Positions 1 through 7,670 of a DNA stretch of 64,000 nt are shown in pieces. Every line of letters begins with the position of its first letter. Within the stretch, counting starts at the first letter, position 1. The stretch is from the NCBI RefSeq assembly GCF_036885605.1, contig NZ_CP142523.1, positions 930,001-994,000 on the forward strand. Direction: 5' to 3'. A program made the position numbers and the translations under genes. Source of the DNA: Janthinobacterium sp. TB1-E2 (GTDB lineage Bacteria > Pseudomonadota > Gammaproteobacteria > Burkholderiales > Burkholderiaceae_D). The notes under the pieces were generated by a model. It searched no databases, was not told the origin of the DNA, and saw nothing but the letters and a program-made list of their open reading frames with translations.

Positions 1-247
1 TGCGCCCGAAGGCGCCAGCCTCGTCATCGCCAGCCGCGATACGGGCCTGGCCGCCGATCCGGTGCTGGTCGACGCCACGACGGGCTTGCCCATCAATGAC
101 GAGTATTACGCGTTCGCACCAGGGCCTGCCGCCAGCGACAGCATGCGCAGCATCATCCTCGATGCGGAAAAAAGCAGCGGCATCGCGCCCAAGCCGAAGG
201 CGCCGGCCGCCAACCGCGGCTGGGTGGCGGAAGGGCATCTGGCCTGA
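1..247 (+). CDS. C-terminal part of an unrecognised protein
   Basis: The reading frame is open from base 2 and stops at 247, so only the last 81 residues of a gene that starts left of the window are visible. The visible part has no recognisable domain. It contains a short acidic and aromatic stretch (NDEYYAFAPGP) and ends in a lysine/proline/alanine-rich tail (PKPKAPAANRGW). The next gene on the same strand starts about 160 bases later, behind its own strong ribosome binding site. I cannot assign a function. Confidence 0.55.
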   Translation, partial: APEGASLVIASRDTGLAADPVLVDATTGLPINDEYYAFAPGPAASDSMRSIILDAEKSSGIAPKPKAPAANRGWVAEGHLA

Positions 248-404
248 AGACGCGCTGGCGGAGGTGCGCCGAGTTTGGCGCAAAGCAAGACGGACTGCAC
301 GGCATGGCGCTACCGTCGCACTATGCAATGCAAGTGCGGCGCAGGCCCGGCTGTGCAGGGTGAGGCGCCATCCGTGACCCGATGTCCGTTGAAGGAGTAC
401 TGCG

Positions 405-842
405 ATGACTACATTGCCACAACACGCTCGCCGCGCCGCCACCGTGCTGGCGCTGGCCGCCCTGCTGGGCGCCTGTTCCCATGGCCCGCATCAGCCGGGC
501 GGCCATGACGTCACCTTGACGGGTGCGCAGGAAGTGCCGGCCAATACCAGCACGGCCAGCGGCAGCAGCACGCTTCGCGTCGCCCACGACCGCAGCGTCA
601 GCGGCGGCGTGCGCTACACGGGCATGCTGGCCACCGTCGCGCATATCCATGAAGCGCCGGCCGGCGCCAACGGCCCCGTCATCATGCCCCTGGTGAAAAC
701 GGCCGAAGGCATGTTTGCCGTGCCGGCCGGCGCCATGCTGACGCCGCCCCAGTATGCGAGCTACCAGGCCGGCAACCTGTACGTGAACGTGCACAGCGCC
801 GCCTACCCGGCCGGCGAGATCCGCGCCCAGCTCAAGCCATAG
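405..842 (+). CDS. CHRD domain lipoprotein
   Basis: A 145-residue secreted protein. The N-terminus is a lipoprotein signal: basic residues, a leucine/alanine core, then the lipobox LLGAC near residue 24, so the mature protein is probably lipid-anchored at Cys24. The rest (about 35-145) reads as one CHRD domain: a GAQEVPA opening, a VAHIHEAPAG loop with two His, and a closing NLYVNVHSAAYPAGEIRAQL strand. CHRD domains are beta folds known from chordin and from many bacterial exported proteins; their bacterial role is not settled. GAAGGAG lies just upstream of the ATG. The gene is followed by a strong intrinsic terminator and looks monocistronic. Confidence 0.85.
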   Translation: MTTLPQHARRAATVLALAALLGACSHGPHQPGGHDVTLTGAQEVPANTSTASGSSTLRVAHDRSVSGGVRYTGMLATVAHIHEAPAGANGPVIMPLVKTAEGMFAVPAGAMLTPPQYASYQAGNLYVNVHSAAYPAGEIRAQLKP

Positions 843-870
843 CCGCTGGCGCTTTCCCGAAACCTCCTTG

Positions 871-893
871 GGCCGCGCGAGCGGCCTTTTTTT
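871..893 (+). terminator. Intrinsic terminator after the CHRD gene
   Basis: A perfect 6-bp GC stem GGCCGC / GCGGCC (871-876 and 881-886) with a GCGA tetraloop is followed directly by seven T residues (887-893). It lies 29 bases after the stop of the CHRD lipoprotein gene and before the AEC permease start. Confidence 0.85.
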
Positions 894-936
894 GCGCCCG
901 GCGGCCAGCCGCAGCAGCGCGCTACAATGGCGCTTC

Positions 937-1890
937 ATGCTGACCATCCTCGCCATCACCTTTCCCTTCTTCGCCCTGGTACTGTGCGGCTACCTGGCCG
1001 TGCGGCGCACGCTGCTGCCGCTGGCCGCCATCGGCGGCTTGAACAGTTTTGTCTTGTACTTCGCGCTGCCGTGCATGTTGTACCGCTTCGGCGCCGCTAC
1101 GCCCATCGCGCAGCTGCTCGACGCCAGCGTGTTCGGCGTGTATCTGCTGTGCGCCCTGATCATGGTGGGCGTCACGACGGCCATGACCCTGAGCCACCGC
1201 ATCGACTGGAACAACGCCGCCTTCGGCGCGCTGGTGGCGGCCTTCCCGAATACGGGTTTCATGGGCGTGCCCCTGCTGTTGACCTTGCTGGGACCCCGTT
1301 CCTCGGGCCCCGTCATCGTCACCATCGTCGTCGATATGCTCATTACCAGCTCGCTGTGCATCGCCCTGTCGCGTATCGGCAGCGGCGGCGCGCACGGCAG
1401 CCGCGCCGCCATCGCCAACGCCATGAAGGGCATGCTGGGCAACCCGATGCCGTGGGCGATCGTGCTGGGCGCCATGTCGTCGTGGCTGGAACTGGCCTTG
1501 CCCAAGCCATTGATGCAGACGGTGGGCCTGCTGGCCGACGCCGCCTCGCCAGTTGCCCTGTTTACCATCGGCGCCGTGCTGGCCCGTTCGCAAATGAGCA
1601 CGGCCGATCCGGCGCCGCTGGGCGAGTATGTGCCCGTGGCGCTGAAAAAACTGCTGCTGCATCCGCTGCTGGTGTGGGGCACCGGCCACGCGGCCATCGC
1701 GCTGGGCGCGCCGCTCGATCCGTTCGCGCTGACCTGCATGGTGCTGGTGGCTTGCCTGCCCAGCGCCAGCAATGTCTCGCTGCTGTCGGAGCGCTTTGGC
1801 GCTAACACGGCGCGCATCGCCCGCATTATTCTGGTCTCGACGGCGCTGTCGTTTTTGACGTTTTCGGCGGCCGTCAGCTGGCTGGCGTGA
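937..1890 (+). CDS. AEC family (auxin efflux carrier-like) transporter
   Basis: A 317-residue, very hydrophobic protein with about ten predicted membrane segments, the usual size and layout of the AEC family. Family hallmarks are the opening half with FALPCMLYRF and FPNTGFMGVPLLL, and the closing half with LVACLPSASNVSLLSERFG, the discontinuous helix with polar residues that forms the substrate path. AEC proteins export or import small carboxylates in bacteria, but the substrate cannot be read here. The ATG at 937 was chosen because the open frame upstream reads into the terminator of the previous gene and begins only with a TTG. The last 83 bases are repeated just downstream (1951-2033). Confidence 0.85.
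   Translation: MLTILAITFPFFALVLCGYLAVRRTLLPLAAIGGLNSFVLYFALPCMLYRFGAATPIAQLLDASVFGVYLLCALIMVGVTTAMTLSHRIDWNNAAFGALVAAFPNTGFMGVPLLLTLLGPRSSGPVIVTIVVDMLITSSLCIALSRIGSGGAHGSRAAIANAMKGMLGNPMPWAIVLGAMSSWLELALPKPLMQTVGLLADAASPVALFTIGAVLARSQMSTADPAPLGEYVPVALKKLLLHPLLVWGTGHAAIALGAPLDPFALTCMVLVACLPSASNVSLLSERFGANTARIARIILVSTALSFLTFSAAVSWLA
1808..1890 (+). repeat. Direct repeat, copy 1 (3' end of the AEC gene)
   Basis: The final 83 bases of the AEC transporter gene, including its TGA, are present again at 1951-2033. I count three substitutions between the copies (two adjacent T to C, one G to A). This copy is in the intact reading frame. Confidence 0.85.
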
Positions 1891-1950
1891 GGGTGGCCGC
1901 GTGGCCCCGGGCCTCGCTGCGCGCCTTGCGCATCGTCGAGAGCACAGCGA

Positions 1951-2033
1951 CGGCGCGCATCGCCCGCATTATTCTGGTCTCGACGGCGCTGTCGTTCCTG
2001 ACGTTTTCGGCGACCGTCAGCTGGCTGGCGTGA
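1951..2033 (+). repeat. Direct repeat, copy 2 (remnant of AEC gene end)
   Basis: An 83-base near-copy of 1808-1890 shifted by 143 bases. It has no gene body in front of it, so it is a pseudogene fragment of the transporter 3' end. It overlaps the last codons of the convergent PaiB-like gene, whose final residues (TPAS) are encoded by its complement. The 60 bases between the copies (1891-1950) resemble neither neighbour. Confidence 0.85.
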
Positions 2034-2670
2034 CGTTGGCGGCGATCAGCGCACCCAGGGCCTGCGCTGCGCCGGGCTGGGTGCCGGAGGCCAGTTCGCG
2101 CGCCATGGTGGCCTGGTCCTGCATGCTGCGGTTCTGGCCCAACTTCCATTTGCCCGTGATGCGCGTGAGGGGGATTTCGATGCCGACGATGGCTTTCAAG
2201 AGTTTCTCGATATAGCTGGCCGGCGCGTCGCTCACCCGCCATGGCGCGGCTTGATCTGCCTCATGGCGCGCCGTCAGCCGCTCCACCAATCCCAGCAGCC
2301 ACGCCGCGTCGTCGATGGCGCGCAGGGGGCCGTGGGCGTGCACGACCGCGTAATTAAAGGTCGGCACTTCCTTGCCGCTGCGCTGCTTTTCCGCATACCA
2401 GGCGGGCGTGATGTAGGCGTGCGGGCCCTGGAAGATCACCAGTGCTTCGCCGTTCCCGCCGGCGGCGCGCCACAGCGGATTGGCGCGCGCCACGTGGGCG
2501 CGCAGGGTGCCGAATGGGGCGTCGGGCGTGGGCGCGGTGATCTCGAACGGCAGGTGGTCGGCGCACAAGCCATCGGCATCGTGGCGCACCAGCGCGCCCA
2601 GCGGATGCGCGTCGATCAAGCCATGCAGCACGTCGAGGCGTTCTTCGCGAAAGCTGGCAGGCGAGTACAT
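2017..2670 (-). CDS. PaiB family FMN-binding negative transcriptional regulator
   Basis: A 217-residue protein matching the PaiB family (Pfam FMN_bind_2), a split-barrel flavin-reductase-like fold. It begins MYSPASF and carries ADHLPFEI, HVARANPLWR, FQGPHAYITPAWY and FNYAVVHAHG, then GKWKLGQNRS near the C-terminus; these are the conserved blocks of the family. PaiB was described in Bacillus as a negative regulator of protease and sporulation genes; in proteobacteria the members are uncharacterised and may be enzymes. The start codon directly abuts the stop codon of the upstream OsmC gene, so the two are one operon, divergent from the MocR regulator. The last codons fall inside the duplicated AEC fragment. 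Confidence 0.85.
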   Translation of the reverse strand: MYSPASFREERLDVLHGLIDAHPLGALVRHDADGLCADHLPFEITAPTPDAPFGTLRAHVARANPLWRAAGGNGEALVIFQGPHAYITPAWYAEKQRSGKEVPTFNYAVVHAHGPLRAIDDAAWLLGLVERLTARHEADQAAPWRVSDAPASYIEKLLKAIVGIEIPLTRITGKWKLGQNRSMQDQATMARELASGTQPGAAQALGALIAANVTPAS

Positions 2671-3132
2671 TTAATCAGCTCCTTCCACGACCACGTCGGC
2701 CGTCAGCGAATTGGCGATGTAGCAGCGCTCGTGCGCGTCGTGGTGCAGGGCCGCCAGCGCCTCGGGAGAGGGCGGCGTTCCCGCGAAGGCGATGCGTGGA
2801 CGCAGCACGATGCGCGTCATGGCCAGGCGGCCTTGTGCATTCTTGCCCAGGTCGCCGGTGGCTTCGTCGCGGTAATCGTCGATGACGTAGCCGCGCTGCG
2901 CCGCCAGCGACAGGAAGAACAGCATGTGGCAGCTCGACGTGGCCGCCACCAGCGCTTCTTCCGGATCGATATTTTCCGCCACCGACATGGGCAGCGGCAC
3001 GGACAGGGGCGACGACGAGGCAGCTACCGTCAGGCCGCCGTCGAACTGCCATTCATGGCCACGGCTGTAGCGCTGGCCGACGAAATCCTGGCCGTCGCGC
3101 TGCCAGGCCACGGTGGCGAAAAACTGATGCAT
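2671..3132 (-). CDS. OsmC family protein
   Basis: A 153-residue member of the OsmC/Ohr superfamily, whose members reduce organic hydroperoxides with a reactive cysteine pair. It has the NIDPEEALVAATSSCHM block containing the first catalytic Cys, and a second Cys near the C-terminus in HERCYIANSL. Sequence layout is closer to the OsmC/YhfA side than to Ohr. The start at 3132 was chosen because GGAG lies six bases upstream; an upstream ATG at 3165 has no such site. It is the first gene of an operon with the PaiB-like gene and is divergent from a MocR regulator, which is the most likely controller. Confidence 0.85.
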   Translation of the reverse strand: MHQFFATVAWQRDGQDFVGQRYSRGHEWQFDGGLTVAASSSPLSVPLPMSVAENIDPEEALVAATSSCHMLFFLSLAAQRGYVIDDYRDEATGDLGKNAQGRLAMTRIVLRPRIAFAGTPPSPEALAALHHDAHERCYIANSLTADVVVEGAD

Positions 3133-3178
3133 GGGTGCTCCGCAAAAATAGAGGGGATGCGCCATCTTAGCGCCAGTC

Positions 3179-3199
3179 TTGGCTATTTAAAACAGCCAA
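3179..3199. promoter_or_regulatory. Inverted repeat in the OsmC / MocR divergent promoter region
   Basis: TTGGCT (3179-3184) and AGCCAA (3194-3199) form a perfect 6-bp inverted repeat around an AT-rich 9-base spacer, in the 106-base gap between the divergent OsmC and MocR starts. The position suits an operator for the adjacent MocR regulator, which normally controls its divergent neighbour. This is inference from position and symmetry. Confidence 0.45.
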
Positions 3200-3238
3200 T
3201 AAGTGCTATCTTTAAGCTACCAATTCAAGAGTGCCGCC

Positions 3239-4723
3239 ATGCCAGCTTCCCATTTGCACCAGATCATCGCCACCTTGCCGCTGCAGCGCGGCGCCAGCGA
3301 GCCGCTGTTTCGCCAGCTGTATGCGGCCATCAAGGCCGCCATCCTCGATGGCCGCATGAATCCCGGCATGCAGCTGCCGCCCACGCGCGACTTTTGCCGC
3401 CTGCTGGCCGTGTCGCGCCAGACGGTGCTCAATGCGTATGCGCTTCTGACAGCCGAAGGCTATCTCGATGGCGCCGTGGGGCGCGGCACCTTCGTCAGCG
3501 TCGAGGTCCCCATGGCCGCGCCGGCCACCAAGATGGAAGCGCCTGGCCTGCTGCGGCCCCTGTCGGCGCGCGGTCAGGGCGTGGTGACGGCCATGCGCCA
3601 GGTGGCGTTCCACCGTGGCCCGCTGCGGGCCTTCCGTGTCGGCATGCCGCGCATCGACCATTTCCCGTTCGACGTGTGGAATCGCCTGGAAGCGCGGCGC
3701 TGGCGCAGGCCCGACCACCAATTCGGCTACAGCGATCCGGCCGGCTACCTGCCGCTGCGCGAACTGCTGTGCGTGTATTTGAAGGCGTCGCGCGGTGTCC
3801 AGTGCACGCCGCAGCAGATCGTCATTACGTCCGGTTCGCAGCAGGCGCTGTTCCTGCTGTCGACCATTTTGCTGGCGCCCGGCGACCCGGTCTGGATGGA
3901 GTCGCCCGGCTACCGGGGCGCCAGCGGCCCGCTGCGCGCGGCCGGTGCGCGCGTGTTTCCCGTCCCCGTCGATGCGCAGGGGCTGGACGTGGCGTATGGC
4001 GTGGCGCACTGTCCGCAGGCGAAGCTGGCGTACGTGACGCCGTCGCACCAGATGCCGCTGGGCGTGAGCATGAGTTTACCCCGCCGCCTGGCCTTGCTGG
4101 CCTGGGCCGCACAGCACAAGGCGTGGCTGGTGGAAGACGATTACGACAGCGAATACCGCTACGCGGGCGCGCCATTGGCTTCGCTGCAAAGCCTGGACCG
4201 GGCCGGCTGCGTGGTGTATGTCGGCACCCTGTCGAAAGTGCTGTTCCCTGGCCTGCGCCTGGGCTACATGGTGGCGCCGCCCGCGCTGGCCGACGCGCTG
4301 GTGCAAGCCAAGGCCGTGATGGACCGGCACACGGCCATCGTGCCGCAGATGGCGCTGGCCGACTTCATCGCCGAGGGCCACTTTGGCCGCCATATCCGCC
4401 GCACGCGCGACAGCAATGCCGAACGGCGCGACCTGCTGGTGCGCGGCATCGCGCGCGAACTGGGCGACCAGCTCGCGTGCGGCCCGGCCGACAGCGGCCT
4501 GGAATTGTGCGCGTATTTTCGCGCCGGCCACGATGAAGAAACGGTCTCGCGCGCGGGCCTGGCACGCGGCATCGAATTGCGTCCGTTGAACCACTATGCC
4601 GATCCGGCGGCGGGGCCCGAGTGCGTCACGCCGCCCGGGCTGCTGCTGGGCTTTGCGGCCATTCCCCCGGCCGAGATACAGCATGGCGTGCAGGAACTGG
4701 GACGCATCCTGCGCGGCCGATAA
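3239..4723 (+). CDS. MocR/PdxR-type GntR regulator with aminotransferase domain
   Basis: A 494-residue fusion. Residues 20-90 form a GntR winged helix (EPLFRQLYAAIKAAILDGRM, LPPTRDFCRLLAVSRQTV, then GRGTFV). Residues about 125-490 form a fold-type I PLP aminotransferase domain with GYSDPAGYLPLRE, ITSGSQQALFL, the Asp-containing LVEDDYDSEYRY, and the PLP lysine in TLSKVLFPGLRLGY (Lys333). MocR proteins use PLP as effector ligand and usually regulate the divergent gene. Here the divergent genes encode OsmC and PaiB proteins, so they are the predicted targets. The ATG at 3239 places the GntR domain at the normal distance from the N-terminus; an upstream alternative would run into the promoter region. 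Confidence 0.9.
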   Translation: MPASHLHQIIATLPLQRGASEPLFRQLYAAIKAAILDGRMNPGMQLPPTRDFCRLLAVSRQTVLNAYALLTAEGYLDGAVGRGTFVSVEVPMAAPATKMEAPGLLRPLSARGQGVVTAMRQVAFHRGPLRAFRVGMPRIDHFPFDVWNRLEARRWRRPDHQFGYSDPAGYLPLRELLCVYLKASRGVQCTPQQIVITSGSQQALFLLSTILLAPGDPVWMESPGYRGASGPLRAAGARVFPVPVDAQGLDVAYGVAHCPQAKLAYVTPSHQMPLGVSMSLPRRLALLAWAAQHKAWLVEDDYDSEYRYAGAPLASLQSLDRAGCVVYVGTLSKVLFPGLRLGYMVAPPALADALVQAKAVMDRHTAIVPQMALADFIAEGHFGRHIRRTRDSNAERRDLLVRGIARELGDQLACGPADSGLELCAYFRAGHDEETVSRAGLARGIELRPLNHYADPAAGPECVTPPGLLLGFAAIPPAEIQHGVQELGRILRGR

Positions 4724-4761
4724 ACTATACTGGCATTTGCCTGCACACGAAGAACACGACC

Positions 4762-5325
4762 ATGACCACCATCCGCTGCTCCTGGGCCAACCCGGCCAAT
4801 CCCCGCTATCTCGACTACCACGATACGGAGTGGGGCGTACCTTGCCATGACGAGCGCCGGCTGTTCGAGATGCTGAACCTGGAAGGCGCGCAGGCTGGCC
4901 TGAGCTGGGAAACCATCCTCAACAAGCGCGACACCTACCGCGCCGCGTTTGACGACTGGGACGCGGAAAAGATCGCCGCGTATGGCCCGGACAAGGTGGC
5001 GCAGCTGCTGGTGGACCCCGGCATCGTGCGCAACCGCCTGAAGGTGGCGGCCGCCATCACGAATGCGCAAGCCTATTTGCGCCTGCGCGCGCAAGGCCAG
5101 ACCCTGGACGGCTTCCTGTGGGCGTATGTCGATGGCCAGCCCATCGTCAACAGCTGGCAGCCGGGTGAATTCCCCGCCAAGACGGCATTGTCCGACCAAC
5201 TGTCGAAAGACTTGCTCAAGCTGGGCTTCAAGTTCGTCGGCTCGACCATCATCTACGCCTACATGCAGGGCATCGGCATGATCAATGACCATGCGCCCGC
5301 CTGCTTTTGCCGCGCGGGGCGCTGA
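4762..5325 (+). CDS. tag: DNA-3-methyladenine glycosylase I
   Basis: A 187-residue protein, the normal length for Tag, which excises 3-methyladenine from alkylated DNA as the first step of base excision repair. It opens MTTIRCSWAN with the zinc ligand Cys6 and continues YHDTEWGVP with the second ligand His20. It ends with the INDHAPACFCR block carrying the remaining His and Cys ligands. AGLSWETILNKRDTYRAAFD is the conserved base-binding segment. The ATG at 4762 is chosen because it gives the canonical N-terminus. Its TGA shares a base with the ATG of mnmC (TGATG at 5323-5327), so the two are translationally coupled. Confidence 0.95.
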   Translation: MTTIRCSWANPANPRYLDYHDTEWGVPCHDERRLFEMLNLEGAQAGLSWETILNKRDTYRAAFDDWDAEKIAAYGPDKVAQLLVDPGIVRNRLKVAAAITNAQAYLRLRAQGQTLDGFLWAYVDGQPIVNSWQPGEFPAKTALSDQLSKDLLKLGFKFVGSTIIYAYMQGIGMINDHAPACFCRAGR

Positions 5326-6956
5326 TGCACCGCGTGCTCGTCCTGCTCGATACGGATTTTGACGGCGCCCGCTTGCGTGCCGCCTGTGCGGCGCATGGCG
5401 GTCGCCGCCTGCATTACATCGCGCTGGCGCCGCGTCCCGTCGATGCGCGCCACTTGCCCGAAGAGTGGCGTGCGCAATGGCCGCCCTGCGTGCCGGGCCT
5501 GCATCGCATGGTCTCGCACGATGGCCTCGTCACGCTCGATGTGCTGATCGGCGAAGCCGATGCCTGCCTGGCGCAACTGTCGGCGCGCGTCGATGAAGTA
5601 CACCTGGCCTGGGTGCCGCCAGCCACGCCGGTGCTGGCGCGCCTGATGGCCGATGGCGCGCGTCTGCAAGCCGTGCATCTGGACGAGGCGCAGCGCGCGG
5701 CCCTGCAAAAGAATGGCTTTGTTTTTGACGAGAGCCGTTTGCGCGCCGTGTTTTATGCGCGGCGCGCAGAGTACGCGGCCGTCACCGCGCCCGAGCGGCG
5801 CGCCATCGTCATCGGCGCGGGCGTGGCCGGCGCGGCCGCCTGCGAACGGCTGGCCGCGCGCGGCTGGAAGGTGACCCTGGTCGAGCGCCACATGCAACCG
5901 GCCAGCGAGGCCTCGGGCAACCTGGCCGGCATCTTCATGCCGCTGATGTCGAAGGACGACAATATCGCCACGCGCCTCGTGCGCGCCGCCTACCTGTATT
6001 CGCTGAACCGCTGGAAAGACCTGGGCGGCATCGGCGCCGCCATCGAGGGTGCGCAAAGCGGCGTGCTGCACCTGGCGCGCGACGGCGCGCATGCGCAGGT
6101 GCAGCGGCAGATCGCCGCCAGTGGCCTGTATCCGCGTGAATTCGCCCGCTGGCTGGAAGCGCCCGAGGCGACCGCCATGCTGGGCGCACCGGCGCCCGAT
6201 GGCGCCTGGTGGTTCGAGCAGGGCGGCTGGGCGCGCCCGTCTTCCGTCTGCGCGGCCATGCTGGACGCCTGCGGTGCCTCGCTTACGCGGCGCTTTTCCA
6301 GCAGCGCCTTGCGCCTGGAGCGCGGCGACCAGGAATGGCTGGTGCGCGATGCGGACGGCACCCTGATCGCGGCCGCACCCAACGTCATCCTGGCGGCGGG
6401 CACGGGTGCCGTCGATTTCGAACAGGCGGCCGGCCTGCCGCTGGACGCCGTGCGCGGCCAGGTCACCCACCTGGCCGAAGGCATCTTGCCCTCGTTGCCG
6501 TTCGTCGTCTGCCGCGAAGCCTACATGACGCCGGCGCATCAGGGCATCGTGTGCGTGGGCGCCAGTTACGATGCGGACGCGGACACCAGCTTGCGCCCAT
6601 CGAGCCAGGAAGACAATATCGCGAAGATCGCCGATATCCTGGGCGTGGCCCCGTTCGCCGCGCCGCTGGCGGGCCGCACGGGCTTTCGCTGCATGGCACC
6701 GGACCGCCTGCCGCTAGCGGGCGCCTTGCCCGACCCCGGCGTACCGGGCCGCTGCGAGCGCTTGCGCGACGTGCCGCGCTGGCCCGGCCTATTTGGCTTG
6801 CTCGGCTACGCCTCGCGCGGCCTGATCTGGGCGCCGCTGGCGGCCGAGCTGCTGGCGTGCCAGCTGGAGGGGGAGCCGCTGCCGCTGGAGAGTCAATTGG
6901 CCGCTGCCTTGGATCCTGCGCGATTTTTATTACGAGAGCGCCGTAGAGCATATTGA
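5325..6956 (+). CDS. mnmC: MnmC-type FAD-dependent tRNA cmnm5s2U oxidoreductase, methyltransferase half degenerate
   Basis: A 543-residue protein. Residues 155-535 are the FAD-dependent MnmC2 domain, which oxidises the carboxymethylaminomethyl group on wobble uridine 34 of tRNA. The dinucleotide motif IGAGVAGAAACERL sits at 163-176, with EASGNLAGIFMPL and GFRCMAPDRLPLAG following. Residues 1-150 align in position with the MnmC1 methyltransferase domain (RLHYIAL, QWPPCVPGLHR, GLVTLDVLIGE), but the glycine-rich SAM loop is replaced by LDTDFDGARLRAA and the DGFAP catalytic segment by WVPPATP. The domain is also shortened, so the methyltransferase activity is probably lost. The start at 5325 overlaps the tag stop codon. 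Confidence 0.85.
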   Translation: MHRVLVLLDTDFDGARLRAACAAHGGRRLHYIALAPRPVDARHLPEEWRAQWPPCVPGLHRMVSHDGLVTLDVLIGEADACLAQLSARVDEVHLAWVPPATPVLARLMADGARLQAVHLDEAQRAALQKNGFVFDESRLRAVFYARRAEYAAVTAPERRAIVIGAGVAGAAACERLAARGWKVTLVERHMQPASEASGNLAGIFMPLMSKDDNIATRLVRAAYLYSLNRWKDLGGIGAAIEGAQSGVLHLARDGAHAQVQRQIAASGLYPREFARWLEAPEATAMLGAPAPDGAWWFEQGGWARPSSVCAAMLDACGASLTRRFSSSALRLERGDQEWLVRDADGTLIAAAPNVILAAGTGAVDFEQAAGLPLDAVRGQVTHLAEGILPSLPFVVCREAYMTPAHQGIVCVGASYDADADTSLRPSSQEDNIAKIADILGVAPFAAPLAGRTGFRCMAPDRLPLAGALPDPGVPGRCERLRDVPRWPGLFGLLGYASRGLIWAPLAAELLACQLEGEPLPLESQLAAALDPARFLLRERRRAY

Positions 6957-6994
6957 TTCTGGTCTTTTTATAATTCACCCCCAAAACAAGTTCT

Positions 6995-7021
6995 GGGGTC
7001 AGACCCGGCGGGTCTGACCCC
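6995..7021. repeat. Perfect GGGGTCAGACCC palindrome
   Basis: GGGGTCAGACCC (6995-7006) and its exact complement (7010-7021) surround a GGC loop, a 27-base perfect hairpin in the gap between mnmC and the rhodanese gene. The 12-base left arm recurs alone at 17370-17381 downstream of a DUF3108 gene, which suggests a dispersed family. It could also act as a bidirectional transcription block, but no T-run follows. Confidence 0.7.
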
Positions 7022-7086
7022 GGCTTTACGCTGCCATATCTCCATATACGTTTTTCAGCTTTCCAAACTCTTTTTAATTTGTTTTC

Positions 7087-7103
7087 CGAACAACATAAGT
7101 TCG
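7087..7103. promoter_or_regulatory. Inverted repeat upstream of the rhodanese gene
   Basis: CGAAC (7087-7091) and GTTCG (7099-7103) form a short inverted repeat with a 7-base spacer, 50 bases before the rhodanese ATG and next to a possible -10 (TACAGT, 7105-7110). Upstream, at 7049-7058, lies the decamer CGTTTTTCAG, which occurs again at 8963-8972 in front of the encapsulin gene. Regulatory function is inferred. Confidence 0.3.
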
Positions 7104-7153
7104 CTACAGTGGACTCGTGCTGGTTTTTGACGACGGAATAAAGAGGTGGAAAG

Positions 7154-7651
7154 ATGGCTGCTGCAGAACTGATTTTCGATCCCCGCGCCGCGCATGGCGA
7201 GGCGGCTTTTGACGAAGTGCTCAATCTCGCGCGCACCCAGGCGCAGGCGCAAGGTTTGCCATATGCGGGCATCGTCAGCGCGCAGGATGCGTGGCAACTG
7301 GTGCAGGCTGGCAAAGCCGTGCTGGTCGACGTGCGTACGCATGAAGAACGCACGTTCGTCGGCTACGTGCCCGCCTCGCTGCACGTGGCGTGGGCCACCG
7401 GCACGGCCATGAACCGCAATCCCCGCTTTACGCGCGAACTGGAAGCGAAGGTGGGCGGCAAGGATGCCGTCGTGGTGCTGCTGTGCCGCAGCGGCAAGCG
7501 CTCGGCCGCGGCCGCCGAAGCGGCGGCCAAGGCCGGTTTCACGCACGTCTTCAATATCGCGCAAGGCTTCGAGGGCGACCTCGACGAACAGCAGCAGCGC
7601 GGCCACAGCGGTGGCTGGCGCTGGCATGCGCTGCCCTGGCTGCAAGACTGA
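7154..7651 (+). CDS. Rhodanese-like sulfurtransferase
   Basis: A 165-residue single-domain rhodanese. The fold starts near residue 40 (SAQDAWQLVQAGKAVLVDVR), continues with the substrate-side HEERTFVGYVPASLHV, and has the active-site loop CRSGKRS with catalytic Cys111, typical of thiosulfate/persulfide sulfurtransferases. Residues 1-38 are a short helical extension. No signal peptide is visible, so it should be cytoplasmic. GAGG lies upstream of the ATG. It starts a run of same-strand genes (acetyltransferase 19 bases later, XRE regulator, encapsulin shell, cysteine desulfurase). Context suggests it accepts or passes on sulfur released by the encapsulated desulfurase; that role is inference. 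Confidence 0.9.
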   Translation: MAAAELIFDPRAAHGEAAFDEVLNLARTQAQAQGLPYAGIVSAQDAWQLVQAGKAVLVDVRTHEERTFVGYVPASLHVAWATGTAMNRNPRFTRELEAKVGGKDAVVVLLCRSGKRSAAAAEAAAKAGFTHVFNIAQGFEGDLDEQQQRGHSGGWRWHALPWLQD

Positions 7652-7670
7652 ACCTCTTCCCGGGACCACC

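Noticed and set aside
2251..4536. A 761-codon open frame running over PaiB, OsmC and MocR genes
   Set aside because: It crosses three well-supported genes and an AT-rich promoter region and encodes low-complexity Arg/Ala sequence.
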